Below, piece by piece: positions 22,994 to 30,493 of a stretch of DNA of 32,790 nt (position 1 is the first letter of the stretch; every line of letters starts with the position of its first letter). The DNA is from a bacterium (GTDB taxonomy: Bacteria; Chloroflexota; Dormibacteria; Aeolococcales; Bog-877). The notes below the pieces were generated by a model. It saw only the letters and a list, made by a program, of their open reading frames with translations. It ran no database searches and was not told the origin of the DNA. The translations under genes were made by a program, and so were the position numbers. The stretch is taken from positions 1 through 32,790 of the forward strand of contig JAKAXE010000018.1 in assembly GCA_021816695.1 (NCBI GenBank), given 5' to 3'.

Positions 22994-23814
22994 GCGGGCC
23001 GGACCTCGGCCGCCTGCTGGCCATGACCCGGAAGGAGGCCCGGGAGTTCCGCCGCACCCCCTTCATCCTGGGCGCCATGGTGGTCCTCCCGGTGATCTTC
23101 ATCGTCGAACCGCTGATCGACATCTTCCGGCTGGGCAGCTCGACGCCCGCCAGCGCCGTCCAGAAGGTCGTCGGGGTGACCTTCCTTCTGATGCTGATCG
23201 TCCCCGCGGTCCTCCCCTCGACCATCGCCGCCTACTCAGTGATCGGGGAACGAGACCAGGGCACGTTGGAGCCCCTGCTCACCACCCCGGTGCGCCGCTC
23301 CGAGCTGCTCCTGGGCAAGGCGCTGGCGGCGATGATCCCCTCGGTATTGGTCTCCTACGTCATCTTCGGGGTGGTCCTGCTCTGCGCCCACCTCTTCGCC
23401 GCCAACCAGACCGTGGTGGCGACCCTCTCCAACGGGCCGGAGATCCTCGCCGAGGTGCTGTTCGCGCCCCTTTTGTCTGGGTGGTCGATCGCCGTGGGCA
23501 CCGGCATCTCGGCCCGGGCCAGCGACGTGCGCATCGCCCAGCAGCTGGGGACCGTGGCCAGCCTGCCGCCGCTGGCGGTCACCGCCCTGGTCTCCTTCCA
23601 GGTGCTGACCCCCAGCGTCCCGGTGGCGGTTGGGTTCGGCCTCGGCTTCCTGGTGATCGACATCGCCATGTGGCGGGTGGTGGCGGCGATGTTCGACCGG
23701 GAACGTCTCATCACCGGGGCCCGGGCCCTGGCAGCGGGAGGGGGCGGAGGCGGCGGGAGGCCACCGGGCACCGTGCGCCGGATCGAGATGGTGAGGGGAG
23801 GGGACCATGAGTGA
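22990..23814 (+). CDS. ABC-2 type exporter permease (NatB-like)
   Basis: A 274-residue membrane protein with about six hydrophobic segments (for example FILGAMVVLPVIFIV, VGVTFLLMLIVPAVL and VLVSYVIFGVVLL). The characteristic ABC-2 cytoplasmic motif GERDQGTLEPLLTTPVRRSE is present. A run of glycines near the C-terminus precedes a short basic tail. It pairs with the ATPase upstream. GTG start, overlapping by four bases; its end overlaps the next gene by eight bases. Homodimerisation is expected because no second permease is encoded here. Confidence 0.92.
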   Translation: MSGPDLGRLLAMTRKEAREFRRTPFILGAMVVLPVIFIVEPLIDIFRLGSSTPASAVQKVVGVTFLLMLIVPAVLPSTIAAYSVIGERDQGTLEPLLTTPVRRSELLLGKALAAMIPSVLVSYVIFGVVLLCAHLFAANQTVVATLSNGPEILAEVLFAPLLSGWSIAVGTGISARASDVRIAQQLGTVASLPPLAVTALVSFQVLTPSVPVAVGFGLGFLVIDIAMWRVVAAMFDRERLITGARALAAGGGGGGGRPPGTVRRIEMVRGGDHE

Positions 23815-24121
23815 GGGCACGTTGAGGTTGGAGCGGGTCAGGGGCGGGATGGGGTTCGGCGGCCAGAACGAGAGCTGGCAGATCGAGGTGGACGGGAGGC
23901 AGGTCGGGATGCTCGCCAGCCGCGAGGTGGTGGAGGTGGCGGTTCCTCCCGGCCGCCACACGGTCCGGCTTCGCTCCGGCCGCTACTTCAGCCCGCAGCG
24001 CACCTTCGAAGTGGCTGAGAACGAGACCGTGGATTTCGCCGGCCACGGTCCGAGGTATTGGCCCCTGGCGCTGGCCTCCCTCTTCAAGCCCGACCTCTGG
24101 ATCTCCCTTCACCAACGCTGA
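23807..24121 (+). CDS. small beta-rich protein coupled to exporter
   Basis: A 104-residue protein. Its middle (WQIEVDGRQVGMLASREVVE and then VAVPPGRHTVRLRSGRYFS) looks like a PEGA- or DUF2846-like beta domain. The C-terminus carries a moderately hydrophobic segment (PRYWPLALASLFKPDLWISL). There is no signal peptide. The ATG overlaps the permease gene by eight bases, which implies tight translational coupling and a role with the exporter. Family assignment is tentative. Confidence 0.72.
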   Translation: MSEGTLRLERVRGGMGFGGQNESWQIEVDGRQVGMLASREVVEVAVPPGRHTVRLRSGRYFSPQRTFEVAENETVDFAGHGPRYWPLALASLFKPDLWISLHQR

Positions 24122-24157
24122 CGGCAGCCGGGCGGCCTGCCCCGGATGATTCCCGGG

Positions 24158-24172
24158 TTGGGCGGCGCCCAA
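24158..24172. terminator. weak hairpin between convergent genes
   Basis: TTGGGC pairs with GCCCAA around GGC in the gap between the exporter operon and the convergent DinB-like gene. The stem is only 6 bp and has no T-tract. Confidence 0.25.
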
Positions 24173-24252
24173 GGGTCGAGCTGGGGAGATGTCGGAGCTG
24201 CGGTAGGGAAGGACTGGCGGTCGGGGCCTGCCTCAGCCGACCGGCGTCTCGG

Positions 24253-24852
24253 CTAGATGCCCACCCGGCCGTCTATCCGCTCGCGCAGGAAGTCGGCGTG
24301 GCCGGCGTGCCGGGCGTACTCCTCGATCATGTGGACCAGCACCTCACGCAGGTTGAGGACCAGCCCGTCCGGGGTGGTGCCGGTCACCTCGAAACTGGGG
24401 GCACGGTCCACGAAGCCCTCTGCGAACCGGACCTCCTCCCGCCAGGCCGCCCAGGCCTCCTCCACTTCGCCCGCGTCCGGGGCGGCGTCGTTGAAGGCGG
24501 CGTCCCGGTCGTCCGGGCGCCGATAGCGCGGGTGGGGCGCCTCGCCACTCAGTACCTCCCGGAACCAGAAGCTCTCCGCCTCGGCGAGGTGCCGGAGCAG
24601 CCCGAGGAGGGAGAGGTTGGAGGGCGGCACCGAGCGCCGGGCCAGGTCCGCGGGGTCCAGCCCAGAGCACTTAAGCTCGATCGTGAGCCGGTAGTCGCGC
24701 AGGTACCCCACCAGCAGGGAGCGCTCATCCAGGAACCCTCCCGGGCTGCGGGGATCTTCCTCCGGCTTGACGAACATCTGGCCCGAGCCGAACTTGCGCT
24801 CGGGCAGCTCCCCCGGGCCGTCCTGCTCGGATGGGATCTCGCCCTCAGCCAT
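24253..24852 (-). CDS. DUF664/DinB-like protein
   Basis: A 199-residue four-helix-bundle protein of the DinB/DUF664 type. It has the motifs LLRHLAEAESFWFREVLSGE and HMIEEYARHAGHADFLRERI, which carry His residues that usually bind a metal. The superfamily includes mycothiol- and bacillithiol-dependent transferases, but many members are uncharacterised. I start it at the ATG at 24852, six bases after CATACT, so this mRNA also looks leaderless; an upstream in-frame start would overlap the promoter. Confidence 0.85.
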   Translation of the reverse strand: MAEGEIPSEQDGPGELPERKFGSGQMFVKPEEDPRSPGGFLDERSLLVGYLRDYRLTIELKCSGLDPADLARRSVPPSNLSLLGLLRHLAEAESFWFREVLSGEAPHPRYRRPDDRDAAFNDAAPDAGEVEEAWAAWREEVRFAEGFVDRAPSFEVTGTTPDGLVLNLREVLVHMIEEYARHAGHADFLRERIDGRVGI

Positions 24853-24858
24853 CCCGGA

Positions 24859-24864
24859 AGTATG
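24859..24864 (-). promoter_or_regulatory. -10 box of DUF664 gene (leaderless)
   Basis: CATACT on the minus strand, with TGG just before it (extended -10), exactly six bases before the ATG at 24852. Confidence 0.5.
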
Positions 24865-25054
24865 CCAGGCGCAGGGGGCTCCCGGCCTCCGGCCCGGGGG
24901 GGCGGCCCGCTTGCCCACTTCCTCTGAGGACTCCCCGCTACCGCGGGAATGTCGGAAGCCAAGGCGGCGGGTGCCAGCGCCGGCCCAGCTTCTGGCTCCC
25001 AGCCGAACCCGTCTAGGGTCTAGCGCGGCTCCGAGGAGGGAGCTGGAGGCACCG

Positions 25055-26023
25055 TCAGGGTGCGAGCGGGGTGCCCAGGTCCAGGTGGGCCGCCGGAATC
25101 TGCCCCAGCCGGCCCGCGCGGTAGTCGGCGAAGGCCTGGCGGAGCTCCTCCTCGGTGTTCATCACGAACGGTCCGTACCAGGCGACCGGCTCCCGGATCG
25201 GCTGGCCCCCGAGCACCAGCACCTCCAGCGCCGGATGACGGCTCTCCTGGTGGATGTCCGCCGCCAGCCGCAGGCCGTCACCCTCGCCGAAGACCGCCAG
25301 CTGCCCGGTGCGCACCGGGTGGGCGCCCCCCGCCACCCCACTCCCCGCCAGCACGTAGGCCAGGGCGTTGAAGTCGCGGCGCCAGGGCAGGACCAGGGTG
25401 GAGCCGGGGGTGATGGTGGCGTGCACCATCACGATAGGGGTGTGGGTGACCCCCGGGCCCTCCTGACCTCCCAGCTGGCCGGCGATCAGCCGCACCAGGG
25501 AGGCGCCGTCGGAGGATCCCAGGAGCCGGACCTGGCCTCCGCGGATGTCCTGGTAGCGAGGCGGGCTCCACTTGAGCCGGCCGGGCAGGTTCACCCACAG
25601 CTGGATTCCGTGGAACAGCCCTCCGCTGGCGATCAGCGGCTCCGGGGGCCGCTCGATGTGGAGGATGCCGGCGCCGGCGGTCATCCACTGGGTGTCGCCG
25701 TTGGTGATCAGGCCCCCGCCTCCGTTGGAGTCCTGGTGCTGGAAGGTGCCGTCGATCATGTAGGTGACGGTCTCGAACCCCCGGTGGGGATGCCAGGGGG
25801 TCCCCTTGGGCTCGCCGGGCTGGTACTCCACCTCACCCATCTGGTCCATGTGGACGAACGGGTCGAGGTGGCTCTGGGCGACTCCGGCGAAGGCCCGCCG
25901 GACGGGAAATCCCTCCCCCTCCAGACCAGTGGGGGCGGTGGTCACCGAGATCACGGAGCGTTCTTGGCCCTCGCTCTGGGGGAGGCGGGGCAGCGCGATG
26001 GGGTCGGCGGAAATGGCGGGCAT
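25055..26023 (-). CDS. pirin family protein
   Basis: A 322-residue two-cupin pirin. The N-terminal domain has the metal site TPWHPHRGFETVTYMIDG, FQHQDSNG and GAGILHIERPP (three His and a Glu). The C-terminal domain has FNALAYVLAGSGVAGG and YGPFVMNTEEELRQAFADY. Bacterial pirins often act as quercetin dioxygenases or as stress-responsive proteins of unclear role. The ATG is preceded by a modest GGAG, and a possible operator lies about 30 bases upstream. Confidence 0.92.
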   Translation of the reverse strand: MPAISADPIALPRLPQSEGQERSVISVTTAPTGLEGEGFPVRRAFAGVAQSHLDPFVHMDQMGEVEYQPGEPKGTPWHPHRGFETVTYMIDGTFQHQDSNGGGGLITNGDTQWMTAGAGILHIERPPEPLIASGGLFHGIQLWVNLPGRLKWSPPRYQDIRGGQVRLLGSSDGASLVRLIAGQLGGQEGPGVTHTPIVMVHATITPGSTLVLPWRRDFNALAYVLAGSGVAGGAHPVRTGQLAVFGEGDGLRLAADIHQESRHPALEVLVLGGQPIREPVAWYGPFVMNTEEELRQAFADYRAGRLGQIPAAHLDLGTPLAP

Positions 26024-26051
26024 GGGACGCTCCAGGTCAGGCGGCAGATAC

Positions 26052-26068
26052 TTGCATAGACAACTATA
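26052..26068 (-). promoter_or_regulatory. pirin promoter with possible operator
   Basis: The minus strand has TATAGT (26068-26063) overlapping TTG-N6-CAA (26063-26052), an imperfect palindrome matching at 8 of 12 positions. This layout, an operator over the predicted start site, resembles MarR-type control of pirin genes in other bacteria. No regulator gene is adjacent. Confidence 0.35.
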
Positions 26069-26089
26069 CCCCGGAAGGCCCCGGACTGC

Positions 26090-28129
26090 TCAGGAGGCGG
26101 CCGCCTCCCGGGTGTGGCCGGCACGGCTGGCCTCGATGATCGGCTGGGCCACCTGCGGGGGCACCTCCTCGTAGTGATGGAACTGCATCTGGTAGCGCCC
26201 CCTACCCTGGGTCATGGCCCGCAGCTCGATGGGGAAGTGGTACATCTCAGCGAGTGGGACCTGGGCGGAGACCCGCTCCAACCCGTCCCCGGCCGGGAGC
26301 ATCCCCCCGATCCGACCCCGACGGGAGTTGAGGTGGCCGATCACGTCCCCCATGGTCTCCTCGGGGACGATCACCTCCACCTCCATCACCGGCTCCAGGA
26401 GATAGAGCCCGGCCTTCTCGGCCCCCTCCCGGAGGGCCATGGCCCCGGCCAGCTGGAAGGCGATGTCCTTCCCGTCCACCGGGTGGGTGGAGCCGTCCAC
26501 CAGCCGGACCTTGAGGTCCACCAGCGGGTATCCGGCCAGTACCCCCTCGGTGAGGCTCTGCTGCACCCCCTTCTCCACCGAGGGCCGGAACTGCTGGGGG
26601 ATGGCACCACCGAAGATCTTGTCCTCGAAGACGAAACCGGAGCCCCGGGGAAGCGGCTCCAGCTCCAGGGTGCAGTCCCCGTAAAGGCCGGCCCCGCCCG
26701 ACTGCTTCTTGTAGCGGTGCTGCTGGCGGGCGGTGCCCCGGATGGTCTCCCGGTAGGGCACCTTGGGGGTGGCCAGGACGGCGTCCACCTGGTACTTGCG
26801 GCGCAGCTTCTCCAGGGTCACCTCCAGGTGCACGTCGCCCAGGCCGTGGAGCAGCGTCTCCTTGGTGGAGGGCTCCCGCTCCAGGCGCAGCGTCCGGTCC
26901 TCCTCCAGGACGTGGGCCAGGCCGGCCTGGATCTTCTCCTCATCCCCCTTGCTCTTGGGCCGGATGGCCATGGTGTAGGAGGGGGCGGGGAACTCGATGG
27001 TCGGCAGGGGGGCGGTCCCCCGGGGACCCAGGGTGTCTCCGGTGTTGGTGTGGAGCAGCTTGGTCGCCGCCCCCAGCTCCCCGGCCGTGAGCCGCTCCTG
27101 AGGTTCGAGGGCCTTGCCCTTGGGCCGGAGTGGGCGGGCCAGCCGCTCCTCCTGCCCGCTGCCGGCGTTCACCAGGTGGGCGTCCGGCAGGAGGGTGCCG
27201 CTGATCACCTTGTAGTAGGTGACCCGGCCAAAGGGGTCCGCCATGGTCTTGAAGACCTGGAGGACCGGGGGGCCGTCGGCATCCAGCGGCCCCTCCGGCG
27301 CCAGGCAGCTGGCGAGGTGGTCGAGGATGGCGCCCGCCCCCATGGCCCGGGCCGGCGCCGCCACCAAAAGGGGGGCGATGCTGGCCGAGGCGGTCGCCTG
27401 GCGGAGCGCTGAGCGCAGCTCCTCCGGGGCCGGCTCCTCTCCCTCCAGGTAGCGCTCCAGCAGCCGGTCGTCGGTCTCGCAGACCGCCTCCACCAGCTGC
27501 TGGCGCAGCTCCTGGACCGCTCCCAGGAGCTCCGCGGGCGGATCCTCCTCCCCTTGACCACCGCGCTCGTCGAAGATGAGAGCCCTCCCGGTGATGAGGT
27601 CGACCGCCCCCCGGAAGTCGTGCTCCTCGCCGATGGGCAGCTGGACGGCCACCGGCCGGGGGCTGAGCCGCTGCAGACCGGCCAGCGTGCCCCGGAAGTC
27701 GGAGTGCTCCTTGTCGAGCTTGGTCATGACCACGATCCGGGGCAGCCGACGTTCGGCGAGGTGCGTCCAGGCGGACTCGGTCCCGACGGCCAGGTGGCTC
27801 CCCGAGCTGGCGCCGACCGTCACCAGCGCCGCGTCAGCGACCGCCAGTGCCTCCAACACCTCCCCCTCGTAGTCCTGGAACCCCGGGGTGTCGAGGAGGG
27901 TGACCCGGCGCCCCGCCCAGGTCAGGGAGGCCAGGGCGAGCTGCACCGAGATGTGGCGTCGCTGCTCCTCGGGCTCGAAGTCCAGGATCGCGCTGCCCTG
28001 GTCGGTCGACCCCATGCGGGGGATGGCCCCGGCGGCGAACAGGAGCGCCTCCGCCAGGGTGGTCTTCCCGTCGTGGCTGTGGCCCAGGATCGCGAGGTTG
28101 AGCATGGGCCGTTCCCCTTCCTCCGCCAT
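26090..28129 (-). CDS. EF-G-like translational GTPase (FusA2-type paralogue)
   Basis: A 679-residue protein collinear with elongation factor G. G1 is GHSHDGKT (16-23), the switch I region is EEQRRHIS (54-61), G3 is DTPGFQDY (80-87) and G4 is TKLD (136-139). Domains II to V follow, ending in the EF-G-like HLNSRRGRIGGM and AEMYHFPIELRAMTQGRG. Canonical EF-G has DTPGHVDF, and the catalytic His is Phe84 here. NKxD is TKLD, and the switch I Thr is replaced by Ser61. These changes mark an EF-G-like paralogue rather than the main EF-G, consistent with no rpsL, rpsG or tuf nearby. A TAGAAT -10 lies nine bases before the ATG. Confidence 0.9.
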   Translation of the reverse strand: MAEEGERPMLNLAILGHSHDGKTTLAEALLFAAGAIPRMGSTDQGSAILDFEPEEQRRHISVQLALASLTWAGRRVTLLDTPGFQDYEGEVLEALAVADAALVTVGASSGSHLAVGTESAWTHLAERRLPRIVVMTKLDKEHSDFRGTLAGLQRLSPRPVAVQLPIGEEHDFRGAVDLITGRALIFDERGGQGEEDPPAELLGAVQELRQQLVEAVCETDDRLLERYLEGEEPAPEELRSALRQATASASIAPLLVAAPARAMGAGAILDHLASCLAPEGPLDADGPPVLQVFKTMADPFGRVTYYKVISGTLLPDAHLVNAGSGQEERLARPLRPKGKALEPQERLTAGELGAATKLLHTNTGDTLGPRGTAPLPTIEFPAPSYTMAIRPKSKGDEEKIQAGLAHVLEEDRTLRLEREPSTKETLLHGLGDVHLEVTLEKLRRKYQVDAVLATPKVPYRETIRGTARQQHRYKKQSGGAGLYGDCTLELEPLPRGSGFVFEDKIFGGAIPQQFRPSVEKGVQQSLTEGVLAGYPLVDLKVRLVDGSTHPVDGKDIAFQLAGAMALREGAEKAGLYLLEPVMEVEVIVPEETMGDVIGHLNSRRGRIGGMLPAGDGLERVSAQVPLAEMYHFPIELRAMTQGRGRYQMQFHHYEEVPPQVAQPIIEASRAGHTREAAAS

Positions 28130-28138
28130 GCTCCGTCG

Positions 28139-28144
28139 ATTCTA
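28139..28144 (-). promoter_or_regulatory. -10 box of EF-G-like gene
   Basis: TAGAAT nine bases before the ATG at 28129. GGAG lies in the gap, so a very short leader is possible. No clear -35. Confidence 0.4.
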
Positions 28145-28237
28145 GGGAGGATGGGCCAGGTGCCGTGGGCCGCGGGCCGGTTGAGGTGGCCCCGGCCTGG
28201 GCACGATGGGCCGGCCCCAGTCGGTCAAACTGGCGCC

Positions 28238-29320
28238 ATGCCCGAGACCCCGACCTTGGTACCCCTGGCCCGCGGCCTGGGCCCCGAGGGGCCGTGGGCC
28301 AGACTTGGCCTCACCGGACATTCGCTGACGGCCCCGGTTCCGCAGGGGTGCCGGGTCGAGGTGCTAGAGGATGGGCTCTCGGTCACGGCCGGAGCGCCGG
28401 CGCTGCGCGCCCTGGCGCGCGGTCTGGAGGCCGGCGACCTGCGCTCCAGCCTCCTCCGGGTGGCTGCAGCCTTGGAGGGCCCCCCGCGGGCGCTGCGCCT
28501 CGGCGGCCGGTCGTGGCGCTTCGGGGCGCGTACCTACATCCTGGGGGTGGTGAACGTCACCCCGGACTCCTTCAGCGGAGATGGTGTGGGCGACTCCGTG
28601 GAGGCCGCGCTGGCGCGCGGGCGGCAGCTGGTGGCCGAGGGGGCGGACGCTCTGGACGTGGGGGGAGAGAGCAGCCGCCCCGGCCACCAGCCGGTCTCAG
28701 CGGAAGAGGAGCTGAGGAGGGTTGGGCCGGCGGTGGCCGCGCTGGCCGGGGAGCTCGGCGTCCCGCTGTTCGTCGACACCTGGAAGTCGGAGGTGGCGGC
28801 GGCCGCCCTGGCGGCGGGCGCCTGCGCCGTCAACGACATCTGGGGGCTCCGCCGCGATCGCCGGATGGCCGGCGTGGCCGCCGCCGCCGGGGCGGCGGTG
28901 GTCTGCATGCACAACCAGGAGGGCGTCCAGTACGCGAACCTGCCTCGCGACCTCGTGGCCTCCCTGCTGGAGTCGGTGGAGCTGGCCCTTACGGCCGCGA
29001 TCCCACCCTCCCAGGTGGTGCTGGACCCCGGGATCGGGTTCGGCAAGACCCCGGCCCAGAGCCTTGCCGCGCTTCGGCTCGTGCCGCTCTTGAAGCTCCT
29101 GGGCTTCCCGCTTCTAGTCGGGACCTCTCGCAAGTCACTGGTCGGCTGGCTCCTGGGCGACCGCCCCGTGGGCGAGAGGCTGATGGGCACAGCCGCCACC
29201 GTGGCCTGGGCCGCCTCCGCCGGCGCCGACATCGTCCGGGTTCACGACGTGGCCGAGATCCGCGACGTGCTCCAGGTGGTGGACAGGCTGGGCAGGGGTG
29301 GGACGGGGGCCGGCGCATAG
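28238..29320 (+). CDS. folP: dihydropteroate synthase with N-terminal extension
   Basis: Joins para-aminobenzoate to dihydropterin pyrophosphate in folate synthesis. Family motifs are intact: ILGVVNVTPDSFSGDG (101-116), ALDVGGESSRPGHQPVS (138 on), VNDIWGL, VVLDPGIGFGKTPAQ, LLVGTSRKSLVGWLLG and the final IVRVHDVAEI. The protein has 360 residues, with about 95 residues ahead of the first catalytic strand, where ordinary FolP has about 15. The extension (GDLRSSLLRVAAALEGPPRA and surrounding) has no motif I know. The ATG follows CAAACT by six bases. folK begins two bases after the stop codon. Confidence 0.95.
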   Translation: MPETPTLVPLARGLGPEGPWARLGLTGHSLTAPVPQGCRVEVLEDGLSVTAGAPALRALARGLEAGDLRSSLLRVAAALEGPPRALRLGGRSWRFGARTYILGVVNVTPDSFSGDGVGDSVEAALARGRQLVAEGADALDVGGESSRPGHQPVSAEEELRRVGPAVAALAGELGVPLFVDTWKSEVAAAALAAGACAVNDIWGLRRDRRMAGVAAAAGAAVVCMHNQEGVQYANLPRDLVASLLESVELALTAAIPPSQVVLDPGIGFGKTPAQSLAALRLVPLLKLLGFPLLVGTSRKSLVGWLLGDRPVGERLMGTAATVAWAASAGADIVRVHDVAEIRDVLQVVDRLGRGGTGAGA

Positions 29321-29322
29321 CC

Positions 29323-29856
29323 GTGGCCGGCCGGGCTCTGCTGGCACTGGGCTCCAACCTCGGCCCGCGAGAGCGCAACCTAGATTTAGCCTGGACCCAC
29401 CTGGCCGAGGCTGGGGTGCGGGTCCTGGCCGCGACCCAGCGGTGGAACACCGCTCCCATCGGGGCCCCGCCGCAGCCGGACTACCTCAACCAGCTGCTTC
29501 TCGCCGAAGGCCGACCGGACCCTTGGGGATGGCTGGTCGCCGCCCAGGAGGCGGAGGGGGAGCGCTCCCGGCTCATCGACAAGGGACCCCGGCGGCTGGA
29601 TGTGGACGTGATCCTGGTCGAAGGGGAGGAGAGCTCGGACCCGCGCCTCCACCTCCCCCACCCAGCCCTACTGGAGCGACCCTACCTGCTCTTGGGGGCT
29701 GCCCTGCTGGTGCCCCGGTGGAGAGTGGGCAGGGGCGGTCCCGCGATCCTGGAGGTGGCGCGGAAGTCCCTGCCACCGGGCTGGTGTCTGGATCTCCCCA
29801 ACCAGATGCTGCCGGGCCAGACGCGGGGGAGCCAGCGGGCCGGGCCGGCCCTCTGA
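29323..29856 (+). CDS. folK: 6-hydroxymethyl-7,8-dihydropterin pyrophosphokinase
   Basis: Activates 6-hydroxymethyl-dihydropterin with ATP, the step before FolP. The 177-residue protein shows LLALGSNLGPRERNL, the pterin loop NTAPIGAPPQPDYLNQLLL, and the Mg/ATP site GPRRLDVDVILVEG (the two Asp of DLDIL are kept as DVDVI) followed by LHLPHPALLERPYLL. The GTG start lies two bases after the folP stop codon. An open frame runs upstream over folP but has no family features. No folB gene lies between folP and folK. Confidence 0.93.
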   Translation: MAGRALLALGSNLGPRERNLDLAWTHLAEAGVRVLAATQRWNTAPIGAPPQPDYLNQLLLAEGRPDPWGWLVAAQEAEGERSRLIDKGPRRLDVDVILVEGEESSDPRLHLPHPALLERPYLLLGAALLVPRWRVGRGGPAILEVARKSLPPGWCLDLPNQMLPGQTRGSQRAGPAL

Positions 29857-30024
29857 CCACCCGGCCTCGCTGGGGAAGTCGGATTCCCTCGAATCAGGCC
29901 CGCTGGCTCGCTGGGTGGCAGTGACGGGGGCCCAGATGGAGCTCCCCGGCGCCTCTGCGGTCGACGCCGGCGCCGCCGGTCGGCGTTACGGATGCCCGCA
30001 AACCGGGGTCGCGTCCGGTCCCGG
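29857..30024. other. spacer between convergent folK and PIN genes
   Basis: No gene is seen. GATTC/GAATC (29881-29894 region) and ACGCCG/CGGCGT (near 29964-29988) are small inverted repeats, but neither is a convincing terminator. Confidence 0.4.
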
Positions 30025-30426
30025 TCAGTCGGCGAACAGCGCCGACAGCGGCGCCAACGGCACGAGCCCGGCGGCCTTGGCCGCGAGATCCGGATCGCCG
30101 GCTATCAGCGCGTCGGCTTGGAGCCTCGCCACCGCGAGGTACTCGGCGGAGTTAACCGTAGCCCAGCCCCGCTCCCGCGCGATCTCCCAAGCAGATCTCC
30201 GCGAGACCCGGTCCCCGAGGAGTCGCATCTTGACCTCGGTGAGGCGCTCCATCAGTCGAAGGGCGGCCTCCTCCGTCAGCTCGCCTGCCCGCACCCGGGT
30301 CAGCAGTAGATTGAGCGCCTCCGAGCGGATCGAATTTGGGGCCACGAGTTGGTGGCGCGAGTTCACCGGCCTGGAACCGCTGGCGATCTCCACCAGCGTC
30401 CCAGGATCGATGGCGAAGCGGGTCAT
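30025..30426 (-). CDS. PIN-domain protein without visible antitoxin
   Basis: A 133-residue VapC-like PIN protein. Acidic residues expected in the nuclease site are Asp7 (FAIDPGTLVEIAS), Glu36 (NSIRSEALNLLL) and Asp111/113 (ALIAGDPDLA). At the position where many family members have DAxY, this protein has SAEY, so the third carboxylate is Ser93 or is supplied by Glu95. No antitoxin-like gene precedes it. The ATG lies seven bases after TAGGAT, so it has its own leaderless promoter. It may be a lone toxin, a decayed pair or a housekeeping PIN nuclease. Confidence 0.75.
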   Translation of the reverse strand: MTRFAIDPGTLVEIASGSRPVNSRHQLVAPNSIRSEALNLLLTRVRAGELTEEAALRLMERLTEVKMRLLGDRVSRRSAWEIARERGWATVNSAEYLAVARLQADALIAGDPDLAAKAAGLVPLAPLSALFAD

Positions 30427-30433
30427 GGGGCGG

Positions 30434-30439
30434 ATCCTA
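30434..30439 (-). promoter_or_regulatory. -10 box of PIN gene (leaderless)
   Basis: TAGGAT on the minus strand, seven bases before the ATG at 30426; the same hexamer serves the helix-turn-helix gene at 15105-15110. The -35 is not clear. Confidence 0.45.
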
Positions 30440-30493
30440 ACTCCGCCCGGTCAGGCAGTGTCCCGGTTCGGCACGCAGCAAAGGCAGCAGCCT

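Noticed and set aside
24767-26059. Plus-strand open frame of 430 codons opposite pirin
   Set aside because: It is antisense to pirin with low-complexity translation and no ribosome-binding site or promoter.
26114-27412. Plus-strand open frame of 432 codons opposite the EF-G-like gene
   Set aside because: It is a shadow of a clear EF-G-like gene, with no family signal of its own.
28165-29322. Upstream extension of the folK frame over folP
   Set aside because: The conserved FolK sequence begins just after the GTG at 29323; the upstream translation is a frame-shifted shadow of folP.
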